64,000 bases of DNA from Paracentrotus lividus (GCA_940671915.1 CALNVZ010003426.1:13895912-13959911); one strand, 5' to 3'. Shown: positions 1 to 17,900, counted from the stretch's first letter. Notes: generated by a model not told the origin, from the sequence alone. A program made the numbers and translations.

Positions 1-37
1 GATTGTAAGAAGTGTGGCCCTTTATGCATCTGTCTAA

Positions 38-340
38 TTAAAAAGGGATTTCATGCGCTTTTGTGAGTTCAGATAAAAGTGTATTATAGGCATTTCTATT
101 TTGAATCAGGCGCGGATCCAAGAAAATCGAATTGAATACATTGCGGGGGCCCAATTGTCTGGGGACAAAAGCGGCTCTATTATGTTTACGCATGGGCCCG
201 GTAAGTTCATTGTGTGACTCCGGTCTGCGTCCGCTACTGTGAATGCACAGGTGTTTATAGAAATGTGTATTTTCACAATCATGGTTGATCTCAAAATGGT
301 GGTTGAATACTTTTTTTAAAGACAGGTACCTACCTGACAT
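38..340 (-). CDS. Possible small or terminal-exon ORF, unknown
   Basis: An open frame of 100 codons on the minus strand starting MSGRYLSLKK and ending AHEIPF before a TAA. I recognise no domain. Composition is fairly balanced (many His, Asn, Arg), unlike the homopolymer ORFs nearby. The ATG sits in a context (ATGTCAG then GTAGGT) that could equally be a splice acceptor, so this could be the last exon of a gene starting further right, or chance. No partner exon was found. Weak call. Confidence 0.15.
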   Translation of the reverse strand: MSGRYLSLKKVFNHHFEINHDCENTHFYKHLCIHSSGRRPESHNELTGPMRKHNRAAFVPRQLGPRNVFNSIFLDPRLIQNRNAYNTLLSELTKAHEIPF

Positions 341-686
341 GATATTGATAACTTATTCTTTATCAGTGGGTTTGGTCCAAATTGTAATTGAACTCTTTAT
401 TTGTTCATTTTACCTACCTTATGTACAGAGTCTACAGTGTGCCACCTCTGATGTTTAATTCCAACACATTAAGACGTAAATTAAAGCACGATATAATTAT
501 GATTGAGTGCATTTTGCTTTGACGCAGACAGTAATTGACTGATAATGAGGGTGAATTAATAATGTTGTCAAGTTGAGATCGATTTGTTATCGGCGGGAAA
601 TGAGCAGGTGATATTGAGTTAATAAGCCAAGATCGAGGTCAATATTATTGTATAAAAATACGGTCAAGATATTTCTTCTCCCCCGC

Positions 687-755
687 CCTACATCTCTCTC
701 TCTCTCTCTGTCTCTCAGTCTCTGTCTGTCTCTGTCTGTCTCTCTTTCTTTTTTT
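687..755. repeat. CT-rich microsatellite
   Basis: Runs of TC and TCTG repeats directly left of the 14-15-bp tandem repeat array that starts near 766. They create spurious Leu/Ser open frames in both directions. Confidence 0.7.
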
Positions 756-765
756 CTTGGTTCTA

Positions 766-2460
766 GGACAATTATCCCCTGGACAATCACCCCGGACAAC
801 TACCACCTGACAATTACCCAAAGGACAATTACCCCCGGACAATTACCCCCACCCCCCCCCCGGGACAACTACCCCTGAGGACAACTGCCTCCGAGGACAA
901 TTTCCCCCGGACTATTACCCCCCAGGACAACTATCCCCGTGGACAATTACCCCACGGACAGTTACCCCCGGTCAACTACCCCCGAGGACAATTACCCCCT
1001 AGAACACCGTAAGAACGTCGTAAGAACCACGTAAGATATTTGTATATTTAATATAATGGTCCAACGGCAATATTGAAGCATGAAATGCTTAGTAATATGT
1101 TGATCGTGAGATTTTTTTTCCCCAATTCCATTCATCATGTTTATTCATATTTTGTCAGGCCTAATTAATTGAATTCATTTATGACTTTGTGATACGATAA
1201 AATGCGTGCAGTGTACGGAAATTATATACATTATACATCATTTGTATATAGTTAATTATCTCATTTTCTGATTGGTTGGTAGGCCTACAGGCATGAATAC
1301 ATGTGTAGATTGGAAAGGAGACAACAAAATATTTTGTGACAACTGTTATATTTTATCAATAAATTTGTTTTGAAAATATTACGTTGTTCCTTTTTTTTCT
1401 TTTTCTTTTTTTTTTAACAATGATCAATTCTCGATAGTTTTATACAGTAACCACATGTTTAAGGTGGTGTAAATCAATCAAAAACTTATTGGCCCGAATT
1501 TTCGACGGTGGATTCTGCAAAATACGTGGTCTGGAACCATGGTTTCCATGGGCGGTCATAAGGGCCATAATTAATGACTTCAAAATTTATAGAGTCATTA
1601 ATTCATGGTAATATTAAATATAATTATAAAAATTAAAAAATAAGTGAGAAATAACTAATTATATTTAATATTACCATGATTACGATTAAAATTATTTTTG
1701 CATAAATTGATATTGGTCTTTAGTTTTTATTTTCACTTTATTTGTTAATTTATGGAGTTATTGATTATGGCCTTGATGGCCGCCCTTAGAAACCATGGCT
1801 TCAAAGCACGGTTTTATCTATTTGCCTGATTTTTCATGAAATTAAACCAAAAGTACATACAAATTAGATCAGTTATCGGAGATATTCAACATTTGTGAAT
1901 ATTTTGTGTAATCGTGTCCTTTCATGAATGTTCATTTGTTCCATGACAAATAAAAGGTAATATGAGGGCCAGTTTACAAATTTTCTGATGCGTATATGCG
2001 TATCCAAAACGGGCGGCTCGGGGCGCAAAGACCCCCCCCCCCCCATTTTTCATGGCGCAGAAGGCACCGCTAAACAAAAACAAAAAAAAAAAAAGGAGGG
2101 AAAGGAAAAGGGAAAAAAGGAAAAAGCAAAACAAAAAGAAGAAATTGAGATAGAGAGAGAGAAGGAGAAAGAGAAATATAATAGATAAATGGAAAGAGAA
2201 AGAGAAAGTCATTAGGTAAAATAATTCGAAAACCTGCGACACCGGGCAAGACTCACAATGGGCGCCGCTTGATTCCAGCCATCGATGCGGTGAGGGGGGG
2301 GGTTAATTTGTCTGGGGGTATCTATCCGGGGGATAATTGCCCTCTGGGGGTATACTCGGGGGGGGGTAATTTTTCCGGCGGATAATTGTCCGGGTAATTG
2401 TCCCTGGGGGTAATTGTCCGGGGGTAGTTGTGCGAGGTGATTGTCCAGGGGTAGTTTCTC
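766..2460. mobile_element. TU-like fold-back element with tandem-repeat arms
   Basis: Left arm (about 766-1008) is a degenerate tandem array of a 14-15-base unit close to CCCCCGGACAATTA. Right arm (about 2300-2460) carries the reverse complement, units like TAATTGTCCGGGGG. An inverted pair of arms built of short tandem repeats is the defining architecture of sea urchin TU fold-back transposons (established family). The middle holds another palindrome and an A-rich/G-rich tract and no transposase. A stray unit (CCCTGGACAATAACCCCCTG) occurs near 42487. Exact ends and target duplication were not resolved. Confidence 0.5.
1533..1802. repeat. Palindrome inside the fold-back element
   Basis: Outer arms around AACCATGG..GGGCGG..GGCCATAA (1533-1577) pair with TTATGGCC..GGCCGCCC..AACCATGG (1756-1800). 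A second, inner hairpin of TAATATTAAATATAATTA with its complement lies at about 1609-1675. It resembles a MITE nested in the larger fold-back element. Confidence 0.5.
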
Positions 2461-6345
<3,885 letters not shown>

Positions 6346-7000
6346 TAGATACATTGCACTTGATTTTCTAAAATACCTAATGCGAAAATTTACAATCACC
6401 ATATAACTACAACATTTATATTCCTCTTAATTACTTGCAGAATACGATTTTTGGTTTTAGAAGTTTGTTAGGCCTTATTATACTATTTATCTAAGTAGGA
6501 TAAATAATAGATTAATTTATCTATTCATTTATCTATTTTTACAGTGTCACCGCGAGGGTCACTTTCTTGTTATTCTTTATTTATGTAGGGCCTAATAAAT
6601 GAATTAATTTTCATGAAACTAACAATGATTACATTAATCCAAATATATCTACATACATGTATATTGGATACAGAATATATTTATCATTATTATTATTTTT
6701 TTAAACTTATCAATAAGCGTTTTAATTTTTTTTATCTGTTTGCCATATATGTTAGTGACATAATTTTTTTTTCTTTTATAAAAATGCAGCTATGACTATG
6801 AAATGAAATTTAACCAATTAATGTGGTTTGAAAATGAGCACTCCAAAAAGTCTCAACCGTGAAATCGACCTTCGGCTAATATTGATTTTGTATTGATCTA
6901 GTTTGTCAGGAGACGTAAATGCAAATTACCTGGTAACAGAGACACTCTCCAATGTAAATCATCAAACATTTTCATTCCTCCTGTCTCTATACATTGCAGA

Positions 7001-7046
7001 TCATTCCGTTTCTGATCATTGGAAGTCGCTTGGAAACTGGATTCGG
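7001..7046 (+). CDS. Candidate upstream exon of the receptor gene
   Basis: A 46-base interval bounded by a strong acceptor (TACATTGCAG) and strong donor (GTAAGT). Read as ATC ATT CCG it is open, encodes IIPFLIIGSRLETGF and ends in phase 1, exactly the phase needed to splice to the lectin exon at 7704 (G + CC gives Ala). It could carry the end of a signal peptide started in an earlier, unseen exon, or be 5' UTR. It competes with an in-place ATG at 7637. Confidence 0.3.
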
Positions 7047-7283
7047 TAAGTAAAAAAAAACATTACTATTCAAGCGTATGTTACATGTCTTGTTTATCTG
7101 CAATTGACCAAGTATATAACCCTTTGACTGACATAGCCGATATTTCTCACAATTCATAAATTCAATATCTTTTTAGACCTCGGCTGGTCTAGTTATGTTA
7201 ATTTGACAAAATCTATCTTCCAATATTCACGCAGCACAATACTTTTTCGTATCACTTCAAGAATTTAAAGAGCAAAGTGTGCT

Positions 7284-7284
<1 letters not shown>

Positions 7285-7342
<58 letters not shown>
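7285..7342. repeat. Poly-T tract (58 nt)
   Basis: Uninterrupted T run in an intron or 5' flank; possibly the tail of a retroposon inserted on the minus strand, or a length-inflated homopolymer from assembly. Confidence 0.9.
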
Positions 7343-7636
7343 CTAATTAATATGGGCTGCAAAGTAAATTACAGAGATACAGCCGTAATTACATCCCATT
7401 TTCTCAAACTAAAATAAAGCAAAACTATTATTATCCCTTATGATCACACAAATATGATTTTCTTATGTATACTTTTCTTCACATTTTTCCCCAGATATTT
7501 TTATATTAAAAGAAAGTGTTTGAACATAAGCCATGAACATTTTTTGGGGTGTTTTCGTTTTGTTTGTTCTTAGTTTATTGTTCGTTTTTTCGTTTTTGAT
7601 TGTGTTTTTTTTTTTTTGTTTTTTTTTTTTATGTAA

Positions 7637-10600
7637 ATGTTTTTAAAGAATGAATTAGTGATTTTTATTTTTATTCTTTTTTTTTTAAATTATTATAATA
7701 TAGCCCAGGAAGGCGAAGGGACACTCGACGGAGTGGTCTATTCCTATTTTCCCAATGAGGTTTTGGATTTTAATGGGGCGGAGAATTTTTGTAAAGATTA
7801 TACCAGTAACAGAGGTGGCCTTGCGGAGCTTACAAGTGATGCCATCCAAAACTTTCTCGCGAGCCTCATCACTGGAAATTATGAAATGTGGATTGGATCT
7901 ACAAAGGTTTGTTTGTTTTGCTTTCATTTCCGCGTGAAACACAAAATGAAATCCACAGACATTGATTTTGATACTTACCTGTGACTTTGCTCGACATATT
8001 AAACGAAATAATTTTCTTCGTACCTAGCTAGATTTCTGCTAGATTTTTAAACATCAATTTTCTGAATTGAGAGTTTTTTGTTGGTGAAACTAAATGTATA
8101 TAAATTATAATAACAACTAATACAATCAAATCAAATCAAATTAAACTTTAAAATTGCAGCCATATTACCAGACTGAAAGTATTTCCCGCAAGCCTGAATG
8201 CAGAAAATAACATATCTTTCGATCAGAACTACGAGAACAATATGTCAAACAGATATGATTATACAATACCTGTCATTTCATAACAAAAGCTTCTTGAGAT
8301 ACTTTAAGTATATGTTATGAAGTTAAAAATCTTTTCTTTTGTCACTGACAGTTCTTAGAGTGAGCTAACTGTCATTTCATTTATATATATATATATATCA
8401 TAAATTAAACGAAGTGCTCATTTATTCAGAATAAAATACAATAATGAATATTAACAACTTGTTGGTAATGCAAGCTCTAAGTTTTAGGGGTTAGAATATA
8501 GGAAATTTCCCTCGATTGATATTTATTGTGTCACTTCTTATTTCAGATCAGTGGTACCTTTACATGGATAAAAGCACAATCAGAAACAGAAGGTGTTATT
8601 GGTGCAGGCAATGGTATGTTTGTTGTATTGTCAATCCTTCATCTTTTAAATTTATTCTTTGAAGAAATAATAGACTAAAAGTATATGTCCGTGCTGTAAT
8701 GTTCGTTCAACAGGCCTTCCTCATATTCTTCCAATTTCACAGTAATCATCATCAGAAAAAGATTTTGAGGTGGCCCTAAAGCCTTTATAAACATTGAAGG
8801 TTCTCACAGAATGTAACTAATGTGACTTCATTGAGTTCTTGTTCTGTCAGGTTCCGGAGTTTCTAACTTTACGATTCCTTTTCTTTTTTCTGTAATAAAA
8901 AGAACTAATTATCTATCATTATTTTCATGATTATTGTTACAGTCATTGCATTTATTATTCTCATTCTTATTTTAATTATTATTCTCATTCATGATCTTTA
9001 TCATCAGATCATAATGCCTAAAAGTAGAAGCAGTGTAAGTGGTATCCACAGTAAGAGGAAAATTTTCTTCAAAACTTTCTTTAAACTGCATTTTGATGCA
9101 AACGTGATCTTATTCGTTATTCGTTATTCGCAGAACATCAAAAGAATAGCATTTTGACGTTTTAATATCTTATTTCACCCATCTCAGGTAAGGACTGTGT
9201 GTATTATAGGAATGCTGGTCAATGGAAGGCCGCGGGATGTACCAGCACATACGGAGCAATTTGTTCGGGGCCCAGTAGTAAGTGTTCATATTTTTGTAAT
9301 GACAAGTTTTTGCTATGAATAAATTTATTTCATAAATCGATTTATGTACATAGGTCGCTTTTCACAATTACAAATAAGATCACCTTGCCTATACCACGAA
9401 TTATTGTTTGGCATATAAACTCGTAAGAAAAATGGAAGTGACAAGTCGTTGCCAGCGGCTGTTTTTGCTGAGAGCTATGCAAGCTTGATCTCGTGTGATC
9501 ACGTGCGGGAAAGTGTGGGTGTGCGTGTATGTGAGGGCGAGAGTGAGTGGGTGGGTGTTTGTGTAGGTGTGTTTATTTGTGTGTGGGGTGGATTCATTAA
9601 TACGTGGTGTGTATCATATAATAGTGTGACTTAGTTTCTTGTTGCGTTGTTAACCTAATTTTTTGGTAGATACCTCCCGGTATAGATTATTTTGAATTTG
9701 TTGGAAAGTATACAATTATGTTATATATTTCCTATAGCAATAGCCACGACAGATACATCTACAACAAGTACTCCACAACCGACCACTGCTTCCGTAACCA
9801 CTATTGCGGAGGTCATTACGTCGTCAGATATTACAGACTATACCACAGCCCTTTCTCAAACATACTTTCAATCCTCAACAACAACAACAACGTCGAGTTC
9901 AAACCCATTTCAAGCAACTACAGAATCAACGTCATCCGTAGTGTTGCCTACTTTTGTTACAACATCGGAAGACATATCAACCACTCTAGGTGACACAACT
10001 TCAAATACACCGACAACGTTGGTTACAACTATTGCTGCAACCTCTGAACAAGACTCACCCACGTATAGTCAAACGAATTCGAAGCCACCGACAACTACGT
10101 CCACCACTTCAGTGTCAACAACTGTCTTGCAAACGGCATTAACTACTAACCTGCCACTGACGAGTTCTTTACAGACAACATCAAAGGATGCAGCTTCNNN
10201 NNNNNNNNNNNNNNNNNNNNNNNNNNNNNNNNNNNNNNNNNNNNNNNNNNNNNNNNNNNNNNNNNNNNNNNNNNNNNNNNNNNNNNNNNNNNNNNNNNNN
10301 NNNNNNNNNNNNNNNNNNNNNNNNNNNNNNNNNNNNNNNNNNNNNNNNNNNNNNNNNNNNNNNNNNNNNNNNNNNNNNNNNNNNNNNNNNNNNNNNNNNN
10401 NNNNNNNNNNNNNNNNNNNNNNNNNNNNNNNNNNNNNNNNNNNNNNNNNNNNNNNNNNNNNNNNNNNNNNNNNNNNNNNNNNNNNNNNNNNNNNNNNNNN
10501 NNNNNNNNNNNNNNNNNNNNNNNNNNNNNNNNNNNNNNNNNNNNNNNNNNNNNNNNNNNNNNNNNNNNNNNNNNNNNNNNNNNNNNNNNNNNNNNNNNNN

Positions 10601-11905
10601 NNNNNNNNNNNNNNNNNNNNNNNNNNNNNNNNNNNNNNNNNNNNNNNNNNNNNNNNNNNNNNNNNNNNNNNNNNNNNNNNNNNNNNNNNNNNNNNNNNNN
10701 NNNNNNNNNNNNNNNNNNNNNNNNNNNNNNNNNNNNNNNNNNNNNNNNNNNNNNNNNNNNNNNNNNNNNNNNNNNNNNNNNNNNNNNNNNNNNNNNNNNN
10801 NNNNNNNNNNNNNNNNNNNNNNNNNNNNNNNNNNNNNNNNNNNNNNNNNNNNNNNNNNNNNNNNNNNNNNNNNNNNNNNNNNNNNNNNNNNNNNNNNNNN
10901 NNNNNNNNNNNNNNNNNNNNNNNNNNNNNNNNNNNNNNNNNNNNNNNNNNNNNNNNNNNNNNNNNNNNNNNNNNNNNNNNNNNNNNNNNNNNNNNNNNNN
11001 NNNNNNNNNNNNNNNNNNNNNNNNNNNNNNNNNNNNNNNNNNNNNNNNNNNNNNNNNNNNNNNNNNNNNNNNNNNNNNNNNNNNNNNNNNNNNNNNNNNN
11101 NNNNTTCTACATCGGTTACATATTTGGTACCAACGACAACGGAGATCGCGATTTCAACGACAGACTCATTTTACACCTCAGCGTTAGCAACCACGGTGTC
11201 GAATTCAGCATCGACAACCGAATCGCTTACTGCATCAACCCCATCACTTACATCGGAGTCTTCCACAGGAGAAACTGTGCTACTGTCAACATCCGAATCG
11301 ATAGGGAATCTCAAGCCCACGACAAACTCAAATACTGGATCTACTCTACGGTCGTCATCCACCATCTCAACCAAGGCACTACCTTCCCCGTCGTCTAGTG
11401 TTCCAAACTCTTACATAACCTCTGAAGGTAGGTCACAGTTCAATCACATTGATGAGACCAACTTCAGACCTCCAATAAACAGAGAAAAATACCCTTTACG
11501 GAAATTATATATATTCGATTTATTGGTTGATTTGGAGACAGTCTGGTCATGTGATTGTCGTGTCGGTCCATACAGTGACGTCATTCAAGGGATATTTTGT
11601 AAAAACACATTGATTGATAAAAGTTGTTCCATAATGCCAATGATGCAGACAAAGATTTGGTGATGTAATGCTACTTAATCTGTTATTTTTTTAAATAATT
11701 TTATTATTATCTTTTTTTTTAATTGAGATTCAAATAATACATTTCTTGTAGAATATTGTCATATACGTGATAACTGCATACGTTTATTGACGAATTCAAG
11801 TAAAGTTGATGATTAGAAAGATAGAAGCAATTTGGCCAATTCTTTTTCAGTTTAGCAATCATAATTATTGTTCTTGTCATTATTCTGCTAAAATTGTTAT
11901 ATTTC

Positions 11906-11936
<31 letters not shown>

Positions 11937-14900
11937 TTCATTCATTCATTTATTCATTTACATGTATTCTTCTTACAGGGTAACCCTTTCACCGATTATA
12001 AGACTATTATAATGACGGGCCTTTAATATAACTGTGCATAATTGGTATTATGTGTATTATGTGCAAATTACTTGTTTTTAATTCTCTTTTACATACTGTT
12101 ACTCTTAGTATGTATATCACTATAAAATGTATATAATGTAACGCGCTAGCCGTTATCGTATGTCTTGTGTGTTTGATAGTGATTGAGGATGTATTGTCAG
12201 TATGTTTTGTCACAATTCTATGGTAACTTGTTCTTTGTTAAAATACATGGTTCAAGATTGTCAACAGTCAAACTACTTAAATGTTTTCTACTTGTTTATA
12301 TAATGTACAGTAGTTTCCATGTTTTATCAATATCGAATTCAACAAATGTTTGATCATTTGTTGATTTCGAAATCGATATTCATGTCTCTTGGTCTCATGT
12401 GTACATATTTGTGAAAATTCGTAAAATACAAATTCGTAAAATAGTCAACATTGCTTTCGAATTTATCTCTATTACAACATACTCTTTAAAATGATCGTAC
12501 TATTTTTGTATTTTCTGTATTGTTCGTACCAGGGAGATAAGACGTTTTACTCCCATCTCCCTGGTTATGTCTTATATGAGAATGTTTTTTATGTAATTCA
12601 TAACGCCTTAATGTTCTGGGTAATGACAATTGCACTATGCGTTTTCAATGTTACCGTTGTGACTATTGTTATCATTTTCATTTTCAGTATTGTTGTTATT
12701 ATTATTATTATTACCATTACCATTATTAATCTTTTTATCATTGGTAATTATTATCATTACCAATGATTAGTTTCATTATTATTACTATCGTGTTTATTAT
12801 CGGTATCTGTATTATCATCATCATCATCATCCTCATCATTATCCTCAATATTGTTATTATTATTAATATTATCGTTACAGTTCTTATCATTACCTATCGC
12901 TTATTATATCAATGACAATGCATGCATGCCAAACAAACTTGTAATAATCATATTCATGTATATATATAGTGCCTATTGGCAAAATATCTGAACAAAGATC
13001 TTTTATTCAATCTCTAAAAAGGTTGACTTATTGTAATAAAAAATTTAATAAAATATAAAACATTAAGAGCAAGTCAGTATAAAATCAGATGGAACCAAAA
13101 AAAGACGAAAGACAAATGCTAAGTTGTGACCTCTTTGGCGTTGACGGAAGTACTGTAGGCCTGTATTACCTGATGAAATAACAAACGACGAATGTTTATT
13201 CAAAACAGTAAAATGATAACATCATTAAGAGATCAATTACCAAATAAATCCATTTTCGTTTCTTAGACACGACAACGTCACCACCGGGTTATGGCGTCAC
13301 AACAGTCTCGGGTAAGTAATGTAAAGGTGTGTGTGTGTGTGTGTGTTGCTTGTGTTTTCTTATTCCATGTGTAATTGTTAACTGCTGAATGTTCGTTACT
13401 GATTCTAGTTTCCGCAGAGTTTAAATATTCTGAGCAAATGTTAAAATAGGATGATAAACTGTAAATATTCATGACACAAAGCACAAGCTCACAATATATG
13501 ATTGATTGATTGATTGATGTATTCTATTTTGTATGGCTGTTGGCTAGGAGTTTAACTAATTATTTAGACCTTGTTGGTCTGGGCTATGGTTTGAATACAC
13601 TTAGACCTCCTGGTATATTTCTCAATATGTATAATTTCCTCAGCTAAAAAATGTTTAGATCAGTATTTTGCTTCTGTATAGTAGTGCCAAATCACTATCT
13701 TTGTTTGGTCAGTTGTATTTGTCTTTGATTTTACCGGAACCATAATTATGTTTTTATGAAAACTGAATGGTTTTAATTTGTTATTTTAACGAGCTAAATA
13801 GCAAAAAGAGAATGTAAACCTGTTAAAGTATGTCAGTTAATGGTGCTCTTTTAAACGTTTGTTGTAAGTGGCGTCATCTTTTTTGCAGGGTGCTTTTGTG
13901 TTATTTTGTGTCTCAACCGCCTCGATCCACGTGCTGACAGATCTTAAGATTTTTATGTACACAGTTCTCCTTTAAATGTCCTTTCCTTCCCTTTTAAGTG
14001 TCAAACATTTTGTCTCCGAGCAGAACGACGTTAAATCTCCTGTAACTTAAACGTCCTTGTGTTCTTCTCAAAAGTAAATATAAATGTAATTAAATTTTCC
14101 TTGGAACGTAAATTAATCCATAATCGAAATTTGAATGCCAATGGCAGCGCAGATCAGCCTCTTGGCTAAGGTTTCTTCAAAATCAGCATCGAGCAAAACC
14201 TCGGAAAGTGACGGGCTGCCCCCAAGGATTCGCTGAATCGCTCCACAACGGTACCCCAACCTATCAGAAAAATTGCCCATACCCAAGCGAAACACAGTAA
14301 TGTTTTAGTCTATATACGGCTTATAAAATGACAGATCTTGAGTTCTTTATTGGAAACTGAAAAATTATGCATATTACGAAAAAACTATAGCAATCTGTTG
14401 CGTTTTGCCGGCCTATATTAGTAAAATGACAATGGAACAATTTCTTGTAGAGAGTGCACATAAGCATATGATTGATATTTGGCGGTTATGAAATATTAAA
14501 TGATTTTTGTTGGCATTCCTTGAATTGATAGGATTTTGTGGTTTCAAATATAATAATCAATTGGTAAATTAATAAACATTGAGGATATTGGGACATTTCG
14601 CTCGAAACACGATTCATTTCCATACTCAAGATCGCGTTAGAAGCTAACCTTAACATGGGCTACAGCAAAAGACACACTAGCATGCCCGGAATGCGTACAG
14701 AAACTCACCCACACTGCACTGCGTTTGCCTGATATCGTCAAAGTAACCATTGCCTAACAGAATCTTTAATCGGGTACTTTTTTAAAATCAAACTAACCTT
14801 ATTTTCTTTGGGGCTTCCTCCTTTCAAACATAATCAGGATGAAAATTGTGCTTGGAAGTGATTCTATAATTATTCAATGTATTTAATATTAAAATTACTT

Positions 14901-17900
14901 CTTTTTTTTGGGGGGGAGGAGGGCGTTACAGCTATACGGCCCAATTAAGCACTAAAACTAATAATCAATAATATTAATAAAGAAATAGAAAACAAAAAAC
15001 TGGTTCGAATGATATTTGTGTACAAATTAAAAATAAAAAAAAAAAAAATTACCTTCATGGTTTGACTCTCACTATAGAGTCAACTCCCCTAAGTGAATTT
15101 TGTTAATTATCTAGGAATCCGTATTGAACATAGTGAAAAAAGAGGGGATATGTCTCCGGAGCAGTATCCTAACCGTGGTAAGACATCACGTTGCGTTGGT
15201 ATACTGTATATGAATTTATAAATTATCTTCCAGCTTCTTCTATGGTTTTATTGTATATTGCTTTATTTATACTTTATTCATCATATTGTATGACAGTTTG
15301 GGGTTGTTCTTGTAAAGTGAAGATGGATAGCCTTGTGCATATGTACGAATAGCAATTATCTTGCCCATTCAGGTCCTATTTTCATAAAATTGAATACTTT
15401 CACCACTTATGACATACCAATTTTATAGTGCAATTATAGGGTTCTTGTACTACCATAATCTACTCCCAAATACACTATCTGGTATATTTGATGTCAATAT
15501 ATGACTGCATAACCACAGCACAAGGTCCAAAAATAATTTTCACCTTTATTTTATACTTTTGATTTTAAATCTTTATGCTTCAATCTCCCTGTAACTTGGA
15601 ACTTAATACCTAGCAGCATATTAAAATGTTACATTAAACGCTATCTAAAAATCACTAATATTACTTTTTATGTCGCTTACTGCTCCTTTATAGGTTTAAT
15701 AAAAAATTTCACTCTCTTTTTTTCCTAGAAACATAAGTCTTTGGTTCATAAAACTTTTTTTTTAAATTTAATTTAGCTGCGGTTTAATATTTTCTTAGGA
15801 TTTTTGTTATGAATATGCCTGAAATTACCATATTAACAATAATACATTAAAAAAAACCGTGTTAGAGAGAAAATTACTCAACAAGGGCTTTTTGGTTTAC
15901 TTTTGGTTCTCCTTTTTCACATTTCAACTTTGTTTTAGGAAATGAATCCTTTTTTTGTTTTGCTTTATTATACTTTTAATTGCATGTAATATTTTTTTCA
16001 AATGCAAATTATTGAATGTCTTTATGCCAAACTTTTTGTATGAAAAGGAAATAAATGCAAAAGAATTTATAAGTAGTTTTTACACGCCCCTATTCCATAA
16101 ATTACGTTGGTAAGAATACTACCCAAACTAATAATGCTATATAGCATTTGTTCCTCTTTGACCAAATTGGATCCAATATGTGTTTTTGTCTAACGCTACT
16201 ATACAAAGTCGTTACAGTCCAGAACGTACATACAATGGTGCATCGGCAGAAAAGAGAAGACGATGGGGAAAGAAATGACTGTGATGGTGATGAATATAAT
16301 AGCAACATGTCGACAAGGGATACAGCGACCTCATCACCAACCACTAGTTCCCCATTGAATTTATTGGAAACTATTGCAACGACATCAGAGTCTGACGGTA
16401 CACTATATAATCAACATAACCAAGGCAACAATCATAAATATTGCTGAAATAGATATATGTTTTCGGTGACGGATTTAGGTTTATGTGATATCTATAGCAG
16501 AATAGAATAGAATAGAATAGAAATTGTATTTATTTGGTTAAAAATCCACATGGCAGCTAAAAGCTTAATTATATACATGGAATGTACAAAATAAACACAA
16601 GACATTCTTTAAAAATTGTACACAATAAATTCACATCATAAAGTATTATTTGACAATGACAATGTGTAAGCAAAAGAGAGAAAGGAAAATATTTCTTTTT
16701 TAATAGAGAGCGAGAGAGAGAGAGAGAGAGTTTGAGAGAGTGAGAGGGGGAGATTGTGTGTGTGAGAGAGAGGGAGTGAGGGGGAGTGAAAGAGCGAGAG
16801 ATATAATTTGATTTCACATAATTAAAAACAAATTTTTTTTGCCTCTATCATTTCAATTTACTTCTAAAGAATATGTATTAAGCCGTACTGGGACTAGATT
16901 AGAATGGTCTTATGATAATATTAAATGGTATAATGACACACAACGTGCATCGAAATGATTCATATTAATTAGAAATATATTCAGTTGCATTTCCCAACCA
17001 CGATCCATGGTTCAATGATGTCCATAATTTGCATCTCTGTGTTTCTTCATTATTATTCTAAATATGACGTAACGCAAGAGCGGACTGTGCAGATGTGCAG
17101 TACATTTATTAACGAAAAAAAAATATATACAAACAGCTACTTTTGACATTAAGTTCTATTACAACAAAATACTACTACAATACTACTTTTAGAGATATGC
17201 TCTGAGCTATGGAAATTTCTACATCTACTGTATTATACTATTACTAATTAACAATATAATCACTACATACAGCGTAAGTCTCTAGCTGCAACTTTTTACA
17301 ATGCCTATTTGGAACGTATACCTCTGACGACGATTCCAACAAGCAAGGCCTTGTAATACAGCAACAACGATAATCACTTATACCGTACATTACCGCTATC
17401 ACGCTATCATTGTGATTTAATCATTACCCCTTTTTGTTTTTTTGTCATAAACTTTTGTGTGCTCTATTTCCGTTTCAATTTATTTGTATATTGTTCTTAA
17501 ATGTGTATATACTGTGTATCATACCCGTCATGAATACATAATTTCATCTCTTCCTTTTATTTTGTTATGACTTATTTCCGGTGCATGGAGTGTTTCAAAA
17601 CTTTTTCACCTGCATTTTGCATGCAAACAAGCAAATTGTATTTGAATAAAATATATGTTTATGCATGTGATGTATATAAATATAAATGCATGTGTTTGCT
17701 GACGAAGCCATGAATTACTTAATTTGACATTAGTCATCAATTTTGTTTTTAAAAAGTCATCTTTATTATTAAAAAATTAAATTTATTCATTGATAAAAAA
17801 AAAAAATTGAGATAAATAGTTTTCAATTTGATTTTAATTTGATGTTATTACATTGTAGTTTTCTTTTCTCCATGAGACGCTAATTGAAAGCAAATAGAAA

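Noticed and set aside
648..878. Leu/Ser-rich ORF
   Set aside because: Encoded by CT microsatellite and tandem-repeat DNA; no exon signals.
9692..11398. 568-residue continuous ORF across the N run
   Set aside because: N bases hide stops, and the frame after the gap in this reading is not the Thr/Ser-rich one. The true exon uses a different frame after the gap.
14113..14295. 60-codon minus-strand ORF with balanced composition
   Set aside because: No family recognised and no supporting splice signals; inside a receptor intron on the opposite strand.
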